From assembly GCF_015163075.1 (NCBI RefSeq), contig NZ_JADDXU010000017.1, positions 164,972 through 228,971 on the forward strand: 64,000 bases of DNA. Reading direction: 5' to 3'. The notes under the pieces were generated by a model. It was not told the DNA's origin. It made no database searches and was given only the letters and a program-made list of their open reading frames with translations. The position numbers and the translations under genes were made by a program. The stretch is from Streptomyces justiciae. GTDB taxonomy: Bacteria > Actinomycetota > Actinomycetes > Streptomycetales > Streptomycetaceae. This document shows positions 8,734 to 17,286 of the stretch, piece by piece. Position 1 is the first letter of the stretch. Each line of letters starts with the position of its first letter.

Positions 8734-9718
8734 GTCACTCGAGCGAGCGAGCCGCTGGTCCGACGCGGTGCGGTGGGACACGATCGTCGGAGCGCTGCTG
8801 ATCGTCGTGCTCCTGCTGTCCTTCGGAACGGTCGACGGCTTCGGAAACGCTCTCAACCTGTCGTTCCTGATCGGAAACACCCTTCCGATCGCCCTGATCG
8901 CCCTCCCCATGACCCTGCTGGTCGTCTCGGGCGAGATCGATCTCTCCGTCGCCTCCACCGCCGGACTCTCCGGCGCCGTGATGGGCTACCTGTGGAACCA
9001 GGGCATGACGATCGAGGTGATCATCCCGATCTGTCTCGTGCTCGGCGTGGTCTGCGGCCTGATCAACGGCCTGCTCGTCACCCGGCTCGGACTGCCCTCC
9101 CTCGCCGTCACCATCGGCACCCTCGCCGCCTACCGGGGCATCGCACAGATCGTGCTCGGCTCGGACGCGGTGACCGACTTCCCCACCCAGTACCTGGACT
9201 TCGCGGCCGGCCGGATCGGCGACACGTTCGTCCCGCAGGCCTTCGTGCCCTTCCTCGTGCTGCTCGTGATCGCCGTGATCGTGCTGCACGCCACGGCGTT
9301 CGGGCGGGCCACGTTCGCGATCGGCGCGAGCGAGGAGGCCGCGCGGTTCGCCGGCATCCGCGTCAAGCGGCAGAAGCTCATCCTGTTCACGGTGACGGGC
9401 CTGATGGCCTCGCTCACCGGCATCTTCTGGGCGCTGCACTACGCGTCCGCTCGCTACGACAACGCGACGGGGCTCGAACTGTCCGTCATCGCCGCGGTGT
9501 TGCTCGGTGGCATCGACTTCGACGGCGGCAAGGGCACGTTGGGCGGCGCCATCGCCGGGGTGTTCCTGCTGGGGGCGTTGCAGAACGTGATGAGCCTCCA
9601 GGACGTCTCCGCCCAGTCGCAGATCGTCGTCACCGGAGTCCTGCTGGTGCTGTCCGTACTCGGTCCGCGAGTCGCCAAGCAGATCGCAGTGGCCAGGGCG
9701 CAAAGGCTTACGTCTTAG
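8726..9718 (+). CDS. rhaQ: Rhamnose ABC transporter permease 2
   Basis: A 330-aa CUT2-type permease, homologous to the preceding gene. It shows VSGEIDLSVASTAGLSGA, LGLPSLAVTIGTLAAYRG, GASEEAARFAGIRV and VLLGGIDFDGGKGTLGGA. Two distinct permeases per transporter are known in rhamnose importers of Rhizobium. The ATG at 8726 overlaps the end of the previous gene by 8 nt. The gene is followed by a 94-nt gap with a short interspersed repeat before the binding-protein gene; this gap could lower or process the message so that the binding protein is made in different amounts (inference). Confidence 0.9.
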   Translation: MPESLERASRWSDAVRWDTIVGALLIVVLLLSFGTVDGFGNALNLSFLIGNTLPIALIALPMTLLVVSGEIDLSVASTAGLSGAVMGYLWNQGMTIEVIIPICLVLGVVCGLINGLLVTRLGLPSLAVTIGTLAAYRGIAQIVLGSDAVTDFPTQYLDFAAGRIGDTFVPQAFVPFLVLLVIAVIVLHATAFGRATFAIGASEEAARFAGIRVKRQKLILFTVTGLMASLTGIFWALHYASARYDNATGLELSVIAAVLLGGIDFDGGKGTLGGAIAGVFLLGALQNVMSLQDVSAQSQIVVTGVLLVLSVLGPRVAKQIAVARAQRLTS

Positions 9719-9742
9719 CGCCGTTTGAAGCTGCGGGTTCGC

Positions 9743-9773
9743 TGTGGCTGGTCGCGCAGTTCCCCGCGCCCCT
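9743..9773 (-). repeat. Short interspersed Streptomyces-type intergenic repeat, copy 2
   Basis: The exact reverse complement of the 31 nt at 4674-4704, here between the second permease and the binding-protein gene. The GCGC arms can form a small stem. Its repeated use inside both rha operons suggests a role in message processing or attenuation, or simply neutral spread. Confidence 0.85.
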
Positions 9774-9812
9774 AAAAGCCTCTCCTCTCACCCTCGTTCA
9801 AAGGATCACGCC

Positions 9813-10892
9813 ATGCGTAAGTCATCCCTCCGCCGTGCCTGTGCGGCTCTCGCCGCCGGAACCTCTCTCGCCCTGGCGCTCACCGCCTGTGGCGGCACCA
9901 CCAAGAAGGACGTGGAGAACGAGGGCGCCTCCGCGGCCTCCACCGCCAAGGCCGACCCGAACGCGGCCACCAAGAAGGGCCTGACCGTCGGCTTCCTGCC
10001 CAAGCAGGTCAACAACCCGTACTTCACCTCCGCCGACAAGGGCGGCGAGGCGGCCCTGAAGGAGCTCGGCTCCAGCTACAAGGAGGTCGGCCCCTCCAGC
10101 GCCACCGACACCGCCGGCCAGGTCTCCTACGTCAACACCCTCACCCAGCAGCAGGTCGACGCGATGGCCGTGTCCGCGCAGGACCCGGGCGCCCTGTGCA
10201 CCGCGCTGAAGCAGGCCATGAAGAACGACATCAAGGTCGTCACCTACGACTCCGACACCAAGCCCGACTGCCGCAACGCCTTCGTCTCGCAGGCCTCCGC
10301 CGAGGACCTGGGCCGCACCGAGGTGCAGCTGCTCGCCGAGCAGATCGGCTACAAGGGCGAGATCGCGATCCTGTCGGCCGCGCAGACCGCGACGAACCAG
10401 AACATCTGGATCGACTTCATGAAGGAGGAGCTGAAGGACCCGAAGTACAAGGACATCAAGCTCGTCAAGGTCGCCTACGGCGACGACGACGCCCAGAAGT
10501 CCTTCCAGCAGACCCAGGGCCTGCTCCAGGAGTACCCGAACCTGAAGGGGATCATCTCCCCGACCACCGTCGGCATCAAGGCCGCCGCCCAGTACCTGTC
10601 GGGCTCCAAGTACAAGGGCAAGGTCAAGCTGACCGGCCTCGGCACCCCCAACGACATGCGCAAGTACGTCAAGAACGGCACCGTCGAGGGCTTCGAGCTG
10701 TGGGACCCGGCGAAGCTCGGCGACCTGGCCGCCCGCACCGCCGTGGCCCTGGCGTCCGGTCAGATCACCGGCAAGGAGGGTGAGACCTTCAAGGCCGGCG
10801 ACACCACGTACACCATCGGCAAGGACGGCGTGATCAACCTCGGCAAGCCGACCGTCTTCAACGCCAAGAACATCGACCAGTTCAACTTCTGA
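9813..10892 (+). CDS. rhaS: Rhamnose ABC transporter substrate-binding lipoprotein
   Basis: A 359-aa periplasmic-binding-protein type I of the RbsB/RhaS family, anchored outside the membrane. The signal peptide MRKSSLRRACAALAAG ends in lipobox LTAC with Cys26. The mature part starts with a low-complexity linker and then GFLPKQVNNPYFTSADKG, a typical hinge-domain start. Later come VVTYDSDTKPDCR and GIISPTTVGIKAAAQYL. The ATG at 9813 is preferred over an in-frame upstream start at 9744 because it has AAAGGA at the right distance and gives a proper signal peptide. The gene is rightward and between the permeases and the mutarotase, so L-rhamnose is the expected ligand. Confidence 0.92.
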   Translation: MRKSSLRRACAALAAGTSLALALTACGGTTKKDVENEGASAASTAKADPNAATKKGLTVGFLPKQVNNPYFTSADKGGEAALKELGSSYKEVGPSSATDTAGQVSYVNTLTQQQVDAMAVSAQDPGALCTALKQAMKNDIKVVTYDSDTKPDCRNAFVSQASAEDLGRTEVQLLAEQIGYKGEIAILSAAQTATNQNIWIDFMKEELKDPKYKDIKLVKVAYGDDDAQKSFQQTQGLLQEYPNLKGIISPTTVGIKAAAQYLSGSKYKGKVKLTGLGTPNDMRKYVKNGTVEGFELWDPAKLGDLAARTAVALASGQITGKEGETFKAGDTTYTIGKDGVINLGKPTVFNAKNIDQFNF

Positions 10893-10936
10893 TCGACCGG
10901 CTCACCTCTCAACTCCCCGTCAAGGAGCGGTACTTC

Positions 10937-11257
10937 ATGCAGCGCGTCTGTTTCCTGCTCAAGGTCCGTCAGGACAAGCTCGACGAGTACCGCGAACGAC
11001 ACGCCGCCGTGTGGCCCGAGATGCTCGACGCGCTCTCGGCCACCGGCTGGCACAACTACTCGCTCTTTCTGAGAGACGACGGCCTGCTGGTCGGCTATCT
11101 GGAGACCGAGGACTTCGCGGCCGCCCAGGCCGGCATGGAAGCCACCGAGGTCAACGCCCGCTGGCAGAAGGAGATGGCGCCGTTCTTCGAGTCGCTGGAC
11201 GGCGCCCGCCCCGACGAGGCCATGAAACCGCTCACCGAAGTGTTCCACCTCGCCTGA
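10937..11257 (+). CDS. rhaM: L-rhamnose mutarotase
   Basis: A 106-aa protein, the full length of the RhaM/RhaU family, which interconverts alpha and beta anomers of L-rhamnose to feed the isomerase. The catalytic His22 is present in YRERHAAVWPEM, and the family motifs WHNYSLFL and ETEDFAAAQ follow. It begins 44 nt after the binding protein, with GGAG in AAGGAGCGG upstream, and is followed closely by a secreted propeller protein. The small dimeric ferredoxin-like fold is known for this family; nothing unusual is seen. Confidence 0.95.
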   Translation: MQRVCFLLKVRQDKLDEYRERHAAVWPEMLDALSATGWHNYSLFLRDDGLLVGYLETEDFAAAQAGMEATEVNARWQKEMAPFFESLDGARPDEAMKPLTEVFHLA

Positions 11258-11289
11258 CCTTCCCCATCAGGACCATCTGGAGCCGCTCC

Positions 11290-12714
11290 ATGAGAAGACG
11301 CACCCTCCTCGCAGGTGCCATCGTGACCGCCATGTCCACCTCCGCGCTCACCGGCGGCACCGCCCGGGCCGCCGACCCCGGCCCCTCGGTCACCAAGACC
11401 GGCACCACCACGCTCGACAGCCAGGCCGTCTTCTTCGTCTCCTACGACGGCCTGGTCAACAACAACTCGTTCCAGAAGAACGGTCTGCTGACCTACAAGG
11501 GCTACCAGTACGCCGTCTGGTACACGGCCGACAAGAACGCCGTCGTCGGCCGCCGCGTCCTCGGCGGCAGCACCTGGTCCACGGTCCAGGTCGGCCACAC
11601 CCTCAAGGCCAGCGACTCCCACAACGTGATCTCCATGGGCGTCTCCAAGGTCGATGGCCGGCTCCACCTCAACATGGACTCGCACAGCGACGGCTTCACC
11701 TACGTCAAGTCGGTCGCCGGGCTCATGGACAACCCGGCAGGACTGAGCTGGACCGCCGGCCGTTTCGGCGCCCCCCAGTCCACGCTCGACGGACTCGCCC
11801 TCACCTCGCAGTTCACCTACCCCCAGTTCATCTCCACCCCGGACGGCAAGCTCCAGCTCAGCTACCGGGTCGCGATATCCGGCAACGGCCGCAACGCGCT
11901 CGCCGAGTACGACGGTTCGACCTGGACCAACCTCGGGGAGTGGTCCAGCTCCACTGGCACGTACACCAGCGAGCACGGCTCCTCGACGGCCCGCAACATG
12001 TACTTGCACGGCATCGACTACGACAAGAACGGCCGACTGCACTCGTTCTTCACCTGGCGCGAGCAGAACGGCGCCGTCATGTGCAACAGCGGTGGCATCA
12101 CCAACCACGACACCGGCTACGTCTACTCCGACGACCGCGGCCGCACCTGGCGCAACAACGCGGGCACCCTGGTCGCCACCACGGGCACCACGAACACGGT
12201 CGCCGTCACCGACTCCGGCCTCGTCATCGACTCGCTGAACCCGGACCACTCCCTGATGAACCAGGAGAGCCAGTTCACCGACTCCGCCGGCCTGCCGCAC
12301 GCGATCATCAGTTATGTCCCCGGCCGCTTCGGCCAGTGCACCACCAACTACGTGACCGACCGCACCGCCAACGGCCGCGCCTTCCACGTCCGCAAGAACT
12401 CCGCGGGCACCTGGCAGAAGACGGAGATCCCGGTCCCGCTCAACTCCAGCCAGCGCACCAAGCTGGTCCTGGACAAGTACGACAACGCCTACGCGATCTT
12501 CCCGTTCGGCCGGATCGCCGGCGCCTCCAAGGCGTCCGGCTACACCGACTGGACGCTCCTGTACGACGGCAGCGGCCTCAACGCCTTCGGCGAGGTCGTG
12601 ATCGACGAGATGCGCATCGCCCAGGACAACGTCCTGTCGGTGATGTACCAGGAGAAGTCCAGCGGTACGACACCGTCGGCGCTCCATGTCGTCGACTTCG
12701 CGTTGCCCGCCTGA
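11290..12714 (+). CDS. Secreted BNR_4-type beta-propeller protein, probable polysaccharide lyase or rhamnoside-releasing enzyme
   Basis: A 474-aa protein with a signal peptide (MRRRTLLAG, twin-Arg-like, cleavage near ARA-AD at 27-28). It matches the BNR_4 pattern: D109-S-H-N, then DGRLHLNMDSH at 122-132, followed by repeated propeller strands. Conserved His111, His126 and His132 fall where this family places active-site residues. BNR_4 folds include seven-bladed ulvan lyases and lyases that remove L-rhamnose from glucuronate (family knowledge; exact family not testable here). It lies inside the rha operon 32 nt after the mutarotase, with GGAG before ATG 11290. The likely job is to free rhamnose from plant or algal polysaccharide. 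A sialidase is less likely because Asp-box repeats are not clear. Confidence 0.75.
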   Translation: MRRRTLLAGAIVTAMSTSALTGGTARAADPGPSVTKTGTTTLDSQAVFFVSYDGLVNNNSFQKNGLLTYKGYQYAVWYTADKNAVVGRRVLGGSTWSTVQVGHTLKASDSHNVISMGVSKVDGRLHLNMDSHSDGFTYVKSVAGLMDNPAGLSWTAGRFGAPQSTLDGLALTSQFTYPQFISTPDGKLQLSYRVAISGNGRNALAEYDGSTWTNLGEWSSSTGTYTSEHGSSTARNMYLHGIDYDKNGRLHSFFTWREQNGAVMCNSGGITNHDTGYVYSDDRGRTWRNNAGTLVATTGTTNTVAVTDSGLVIDSLNPDHSLMNQESQFTDSAGLPHAIISYVPGRFGQCTTNYVTDRTANGRAFHVRKNSAGTWQKTEIPVPLNSSQRTKLVLDKYDNAYAIFPFGRIAGASKASGYTDWTLLYDGSGLNAFGEVVIDEMRIAQDNVLSVMYQEKSSGTTPSALHVVDFALPA

Positions 12715-12793
12715 TCGGGATCGCTTCGGGGCGGCGTGCCGGTAATGTGATGGCCTGCCCGCCGCCCTTCTTTCACCTGGAGGTTCCTGCCCG

Positions 12794-13819
12794 ATGGCCC
12801 AGTCGGTGGGTATCAAGGACGTGGCCCGCGCCGCCGGAGTGTCGGTGGGCACGGTCTCGAACGTCATCAACCGCCCGGACTCCGTCGCGACCGAGACACG
12901 CGCGCGCGTGCTCTCCGCGATCGACCGGCTCGGCTACGTCCGCAGCGAGTCCGCCCGCCAGCTGCGCGCCGGACGCAGCCGGATCATGGGGCTGCTCGTC
13001 CTCGACATGGGCAACCCCTTCTTCGTCGACGTGGCACGCGGCGCCGAGCGGGCCGCCCGCGACGCCGGGCTCGGCGTGATGGTCTGCAACAGCGCGCAGA
13101 GCCCCGGCGAGGAGGCCGAGTACCTCTCCCTCTTCGCCGAGCAGCGGGTCCGCGGCGTGCTGCTGACCCCCGCCGACGCGACCGGCCGCAACATCGACAC
13201 CTTCCGGCGCCACGGCATCCCCTTCGTCCTCGTCGACCGGGTCGCCGAGGGCACCACCGAGTGCTCGGTCTCCGTCGACGACGTCGCGGGCGGCGCCCTG
13301 GCCGTACGGCATCTCATCGACGCCGGACACCGCACCATCGCGTACGTCAGCGGTCCGCCCGGCTTCAACCAGGTCCGCGACCGCCGCACCGGCGCCCTCA
13401 ACGCCATCGCCGAGGCCGGCCTGAGCCCCGACGTGCTGCGCGAGCTGCCCACCGAGCGCCTCGACGTCGCCGCGGGCCGGGACGCCGGCGCGCGCCTCCT
13501 CGGCCTCGCTGACCGCCCCACCGCCGTCTTCTGCGCCAACGACCTGCTCGCCCTGGGCGTCCTCCAGGCCATGTACGCGGCCGGGATAAACGTCCCCGAC
13601 GACCTCGCCATCGTCGGCTACGACGACATCGAGTTCGCCGCCGCCGCGGCCGTCCCGCTCACCTCGGTCCGCCAGCCCGCCGTCACCATGGGCGCCCTGG
13701 CCGCCGAACTGCTGCTGGAGGAGACGGAGGCGGAGACCGCGCCGCGCCGGCACGAGCACCGCCGGGTCGTGCTCCAGCCCGAACTGGTCGTACGCCGCTC
13801 CAGCCTGTCCGCCCGCTGA
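12794..13819 (+). CDS. rhaR: LacI-family regulator of the rhamnose genes
   Basis: A 341-aa LacI/GalR regulator. The HTH is at about residues 6-26 (IKDVARAAGVSVGTVSNVIN), followed by the hinge helix SARQLRAGRSRIMGLLV and a periplasmic-binding-like sensor domain (NPFFVDVARGAE, AFCANDLLALGVL-like segment, VGYDDIEFA). GGAGG precedes ATG 12794. It is the last gene of the rightward rha run, 79 nt after the propeller gene, so it could have its own promoter (TAATGT near 12745). The palindromes at 5957 and 6123 are its most likely operators, with L-rhamnose or rhamnulose as inducer (inference). Confidence 0.9.
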   Translation: MAQSVGIKDVARAAGVSVGTVSNVINRPDSVATETRARVLSAIDRLGYVRSESARQLRAGRSRIMGLLVLDMGNPFFVDVARGAERAARDAGLGVMVCNSAQSPGEEAEYLSLFAEQRVRGVLLTPADATGRNIDTFRRHGIPFVLVDRVAEGTTECSVSVDDVAGGALAVRHLIDAGHRTIAYVSGPPGFNQVRDRRTGALNAIAEAGLSPDVLRELPTERLDVAAGRDAGARLLGLADRPTAVFCANDLLALGVLQAMYAAGINVPDDLAIVGYDDIEFAAAAAVPLTSVRQPAVTMGALAAELLLEETEAETAPRRHEHRRVVLQPELVVRRSSLSAR

Positions 13820-13920
13820 TCGGCGGTTCAGTCCGATTTCATGATCCCGGGCATCGGATATCGGACGGACATGTGCTGAACTGGGACGCGTCCGCACGTC
13901 CGTCCGTCCCGGGAGCCCCG

Positions 13921-15222
13921 TTGACCGCGACCTATCGCCAGCCCGGCGTCGTCCTCACCGACCACCACTTCACCGTGCCGCTCGACCACGACAACCCCGC
14001 GGGGGAGACGATCGAGCTCTACGCCCGTGAGGTGGTCGCCGGTGACAAGGCGCGGCAGGACCTGCCGTGGCTGGTCTACCTCCAGGGCGGCCCGGGCTTC
14101 GGCGCCAACCGTTTCGTCGGCAAGCCGGCCTGGCTCGGCCGCGCCCTGAAGGAGTACCGGGTCCTCCTGCTCGACCAGCGCGGCACCGGCCACTCCACGC
14201 CCGCCAACCGGCAGACCCTCCCGCTGAGGGGCGGCCCCGCAGAACAGGCCGACTACCTCACGCACTTCCGCGCCGACTCGATCGTCCGCGACTGCGAGAC
14301 CATCCGCCCGAAGCTCACCGGCGGCGCCCCCTGGACCGTCCTCGGCCAGAGCTTCGGCGGCTTCTGCGCCGTCAACTACCTCTCCGCCGCCCCCGAGGGC
14401 CTCAGCGCCGCCGTGATCACCGGCGGTCTGCCCTCCCTCGACGCCCACGCCGACGACGTCTACCGGGCGGCCTACCCGCGCATCGAGCGCAAGGTCGCCG
14501 CCCACTACGCCCGCTACCCGCAGGACGTCGAGCGCGCCCGCCGTATCGCCGACCACCTCCTCAACCACGAGGTGGTCCTCCCCAACGGCTACCGCCTCAC
14601 CGTCGAGGCCTTCCAGTCCCTCGGCATCGTCCTCGGCGGCGGCGAGGGCAGCCACCGGCTGCACTTCCTCCTGGAACACGCCTTCGTGCGCACCCCGCAG
14701 GGCCCGGCCCTCTCCGACGCCTTCCAGGAAGAGGTCCAGGGCCTCCTGTCGTACGCCGGACATCCGCTCTACGCCCTGGTCCACGAGGCGATCTACGGCC
14801 AGGACCACCGCCCCACCGCTTGGTCGGCCGAACGCGTGCGCTCCGAGTTCCCCCAGTTCGACGCCGCGAAGGCGCTCACCGGCGACGGACCCGTCCTGTT
14901 CACCGGCGAGTCGATCCACCCCTGGATGTTCGACACGGACCCGGCCCTGCGCCCCCTGCGGGAGACCGCGGAACTCCTCGCCGCCCGCACCGACTGGAAG
15001 CCGCTCTACGACAGCGCCCGCCTCGCCGCCAACGAGGTCCCGGTCGCCGCGGCGGTCTACCACGACGACATGTACGTCGACACGGCCCACTCCCTCCAGA
15101 CCGCCCGCACCGTCCGGGGCCTGCGCACCTGGGTCACCGACGAGTTCGAGCACGACGGCGTCCGGGCCGGCGGCCCACGCGTCCTCGACCGGCTGCTGGC
15201 CCTCACCCGCGACGAGGTCTGA
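13921..15222 (+). CDS. Alpha/beta hydrolase, S33 proline iminopeptidase-like
   Basis: About 433 aa. The fold shows the oxyanion-region PWLVYLQGGPGFG, the strand LLLDQRGTG and the nucleophile elbow GQSFGG with catalytic Ser. A catalytic His is expected in the C-terminal HDGV/YHDD region. Proteins of this family remove N-terminal proline or other residues from peptides in the cytoplasm. TTG 13921 is chosen because GGGAG lies 6 nt upstream and similarity starts at TATYRQPGV; a GTG at 13873 is an alternative giving 449 aa. It follows the regulator gene by 101 nt and is not clearly tied to rhamnose use. The true peptide substrate is unknown. Confidence 0.85.
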   Translation: MTATYRQPGVVLTDHHFTVPLDHDNPAGETIELYAREVVAGDKARQDLPWLVYLQGGPGFGANRFVGKPAWLGRALKEYRVLLLDQRGTGHSTPANRQTLPLRGGPAEQADYLTHFRADSIVRDCETIRPKLTGGAPWTVLGQSFGGFCAVNYLSAAPEGLSAAVITGGLPSLDAHADDVYRAAYPRIERKVAAHYARYPQDVERARRIADHLLNHEVVLPNGYRLTVEAFQSLGIVLGGGEGSHRLHFLLEHAFVRTPQGPALSDAFQEEVQGLLSYAGHPLYALVHEAIYGQDHRPTAWSAERVRSEFPQFDAAKALTGDGPVLFTGESIHPWMFDTDPALRPLRETAELLAARTDWKPLYDSARLAANEVPVAAAVYHDDMYVDTAHSLQTARTVRGLRTWVTDEFEHDGVRAGGPRVLDRLLALTRDEV

Positions 15223-15238
15223 GGTCACAGCCACGGGC

Positions 15239-15244
15239 TACTGT
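15239..15244 (+). promoter_or_regulatory. Leaderless -10 box TACTGT before the PIG-L gene
   Basis: TACTGT ends 6 nt before ATG 15251, so transcription would begin at or next to the start codon. No Shine-Dalgarno sequence is seen. Confidence 0.55.
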
Positions 15245-15250
15245 GCACCC

Positions 15251-15994
15251 ATGACAGAGCCGACGATCAGTCAACTCCAGCCCATGCCAGAGGACTGGCG
15301 GCGCGCACTCGCGGTCGTGGCCCACCCGGACGACCTCGAGTACGGCTGCTCCGCGGCGATCGCCGCCTGGACCGACGCCGGACGCGAGGTCGCCTACGTC
15401 CTGGCGAGCCGCGGCGAGGCGGGCATCGACACCCTGGAGCCGGCGAAGTGCGGCCCGCTGCGCGAGCAGGAGCAGCGGGCCAGTGCCGCGGTCGTGGGGG
15501 TGTCGACGGTGGAGTTCCTGGACCACCGGGACGGCGTGATCGAGTACGGCACCGCGCTGCGCCGCGACATCGCCGCCGCGATCCGCCGGCACCGCCCGGA
15601 GCTGGTGATCACCCTGAACCACCGCGACACCTGGGGCGGCGTCGCCTGGAACACCCCCGACCATGTCGCGGTGGGCCGGGCCACACTCGACGCGGCCGGC
15701 GACGCGGGCAACCGCTGGATCTTCCCGGAGCTGACGGACCAGGGCCTGGAACCCTGGAACGGCGTCCGCTGGGTCGCCGTGGCCGGCTCGTCCTCACCCA
15801 CCCACGCCGTGGACGCGACACCCGGCCTGGAACGCGCGGTGCGCTCACTCCTCGAACACCGCGCGTACATCGAGGCGTTGACGAGCGAGGACCCGGAGAC
15901 GTACGTCCGCGGGTTCCTCACCGGCGTGGCGGAGCAGACCGCGGAGCGCTTCGGCGGGACACCCGCCGTGGCCTACGAACTGTTCGGCAGATGA
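15251..15994 (+). CDS. PIG-L family deacetylase (LmbE/MshB-like)
   Basis: A 247-aa zinc-dependent N-acetylglucosaminyl deacetylase-like protein. The metal-binding motif AHPDDLE is at residues 24-30, and DHRDGVIEY plus a C-terminal NTPDHVAVGR His are present as in the family. MshB-type members act in mycothiol synthesis or detoxification; others deacetylate antibiotics or sugars. The gene appears leaderless (TACTGT box 6 nt upstream) and stands alone between a hydrolase and a sigma factor. The 247-aa length fits the group of small actinobacterial PIG-L proteins; its substrate is not predictable from sequence. Confidence 0.88.
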   Translation: MTEPTISQLQPMPEDWRRALAVVAHPDDLEYGCSAAIAAWTDAGREVAYVLASRGEAGIDTLEPAKCGPLREQEQRASAAVVGVSTVEFLDHRDGVIEYGTALRRDIAAAIRRHRPELVITLNHRDTWGGVAWNTPDHVAVGRATLDAAGDAGNRWIFPELTDQGLEPWNGVRWVAVAGSSSPTHAVDATPGLERAVRSLLEHRAYIEALTSEDPETYVRGFLTGVAEQTAERFGGTPAVAYELFGR

Positions 15995-16049
15995 CGGCTG
16001 TTGAGCAGCTGACGCTGTTCGGCGGATGACGATGACAACGGGGGAGAAC

Positions 16050-16943
16050 ATGAACGACACCGACGCCCTGGCCGACCGTTTCGAGGAGCATCGGCCGCAC
16101 CTCAAGGCGGTCGCCTACCGGATGCTCGGCTCGCTCGCCGAGGCCGAGGATGCCGTGCAGGAGGCCTGGTTCAAGCTGGGCCGCAGCGACGCGGACGAGA
16201 TCCGCAATCTCGGTGGCTGGCTCACCACGGTCGTCGGGCGGGTCTGTCTCGACATGCTGCGGTCCCGCACCACGCGCCGTGAGGACCCGCTGGACGACGC
16301 CTTCGTCCCCGACCCGGTGCTCACACCTCTGTCGCGGATCGATCCCGAGCAGGAGGTGCTCCAGGCGGACTCGGTCGGCCTCGCCCTGCTCGTGGTCCTG
16401 GAGACCCTGGAGCCCGCCGAACGGCTCGCGTTCGTGCTGCACGACATGTTCGCGGTGCCGTTCGACGACATCGCCGCGATCGTGGAGAAGAGTCCGGCCG
16501 CCACCCGGCAGCTGGCCAGCCGGGCCCGGCGCCGGGTCAAGGGCGCCACTCCGTCCGCCGAGCCCGACCTCGGCCGGCAGCGGCAGGTCGTCGAGGCCTT
16601 CATGAGCGCCGCCCGCGGCGGGGACTTCGAGGCCCTGCTCGCGGTCCTGGACCCGGACGTCGTGCTGCGGGCCGACTCCGGTGCGCTGGTCGGCGGGGCG
16701 GCGGCGTCCAAGCTGGTGCGCGGGGCGCGGCCGGTGGCCGAACAGGCCATGCTGTTCCGGCAGTTCGCGCAGTACGCGGAGCTGGTGCTGGTCAACGGTG
16801 CGATCGGGGTGCTCAACGCGCCCGAGGGGCAGCTGCTCTCGGTCATGGGCGTCACCGTCGTGGACGGCCGGATCACCGAACTGCACATCCTGGCCGACCC
16901 CGAGCGGCTCGCCCGCCTCGAAGTACCGGGCACGGAGGGCTGA
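16050..16943 (+). CDS. SigJ-like ECF sigma factor with C-terminal SnoaL-like domain
   Basis: About 297 aa. Sigma region 2 includes YRMLGSLAEAEDAVQEAWFK and region 4 includes FDDIAAIVEKSPAATRQLASRARRR. From about residue 175 a SnoaL/NTF2-like tail (RQVVEAFMSAARGGDFEALL) replaces an anti-sigma factor; in ECF41-type proteins this tail controls activity. The usual ECF41 DGGGR motif is not exact here (RADSGALVGG), nearer the SigJ/ECF56 type. No COE-type oxidoreductase partner lies next door. ATG 16050 with GGGGAG is preferred; ATG 16026 (8 residues longer) is possible. It converges on the next gene with a 1-nt gap. Confidence 0.9.
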   Translation: MNDTDALADRFEEHRPHLKAVAYRMLGSLAEAEDAVQEAWFKLGRSDADEIRNLGGWLTTVVGRVCLDMLRSRTTRREDPLDDAFVPDPVLTPLSRIDPEQEVLQADSVGLALLVVLETLEPAERLAFVLHDMFAVPFDDIAAIVEKSPAATRQLASRARRRVKGATPSAEPDLGRQRQVVEAFMSAARGGDFEALLAVLDPDVVLRADSGALVGGAAASKLVRGARPVAEQAMLFRQFAQYAELVLVNGAIGVLNAPEGQLLSVMGVTVVDGRITELHILADPERLARLEVPGTEG

Positions 16944-16944
16944 G

Positions 16945-17145
16945 TCAGGCGGCCACCAGCAGCGCGCCGACCGGGCGGTGCGGGCTCACCGCCCGTCCGT
17001 CCGGGAGGAGTTCACCGGTGTCGTCGAAGACGATGGTGCCGTTGCACAGCAGGCTCCAGCCCTGTTCGGGGTGGGACGAGACGATCACCGCGGCGTGGTG
17101 GTCGGGGCTCTCGGCGGTGGGGCACGCGGGCTGGTGGCTGCACAT
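16945..17145 (-). CDS. Small DUF5999-type protein
   Basis: A 66-aa protein, MCSHQPACPTAESPDHHAAV at the start and CNGTIVFDDTGELLPDG in the middle, matching the small DUF5999 family of Streptomyces. Cys2, Cys8 and His4 near the N-terminus could bind a metal. A strong GAGGAG lies upstream of ATG 17145. Its function is unknown. It is divergent from the pentapeptide gene, with a 141-nt shared region that is AT-richer than its surroundings, and converges on the sigma gene. Confidence 0.8.
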   Translation of the reverse strand: MCSHQPACPTAESPDHHAAVIVSSHPEQGWSLLCNGTIVFDDTGELLPDGRAVSPHRPVGALLVAA

Positions 17146-17274
17146 GACGTCTCTCCTCGATGCGGTGTGGCTCCTGGTTCCGTCGGCTGCAACCTCAGTC
17201 GTAGCCGAGTTTGTTTTCTGCTGTATGTGGAGACCCCCACACCGCGGGAAATTCATCGGTGAGTTTTTGTTCCG

Positions 17275-17280
17275 TATCCT
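17275..17280 (+). promoter_or_regulatory. Leaderless -10 box TATCCT
   Basis: TATCCT ends 6 nt before ATG 17287; no ribosome binding site is visible. Confidence 0.5.
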
Positions 17281-17286
17281 GGACGC

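Noticed and set aside
6937..8958. A 673-aa minus-strand frame opposite the transporter genes
   Set aside because: Antisense to ABC ATPase and permease genes with clear motifs; the translation is biased to Asp/Glu/Gly and has no domain.
13820..13920. Possible terminator after the LacI gene (TCCGAT...ATCGGA)
   Set aside because: The arms are only 6 nt with a long spacer and no extended stem, so not listed as a feature.
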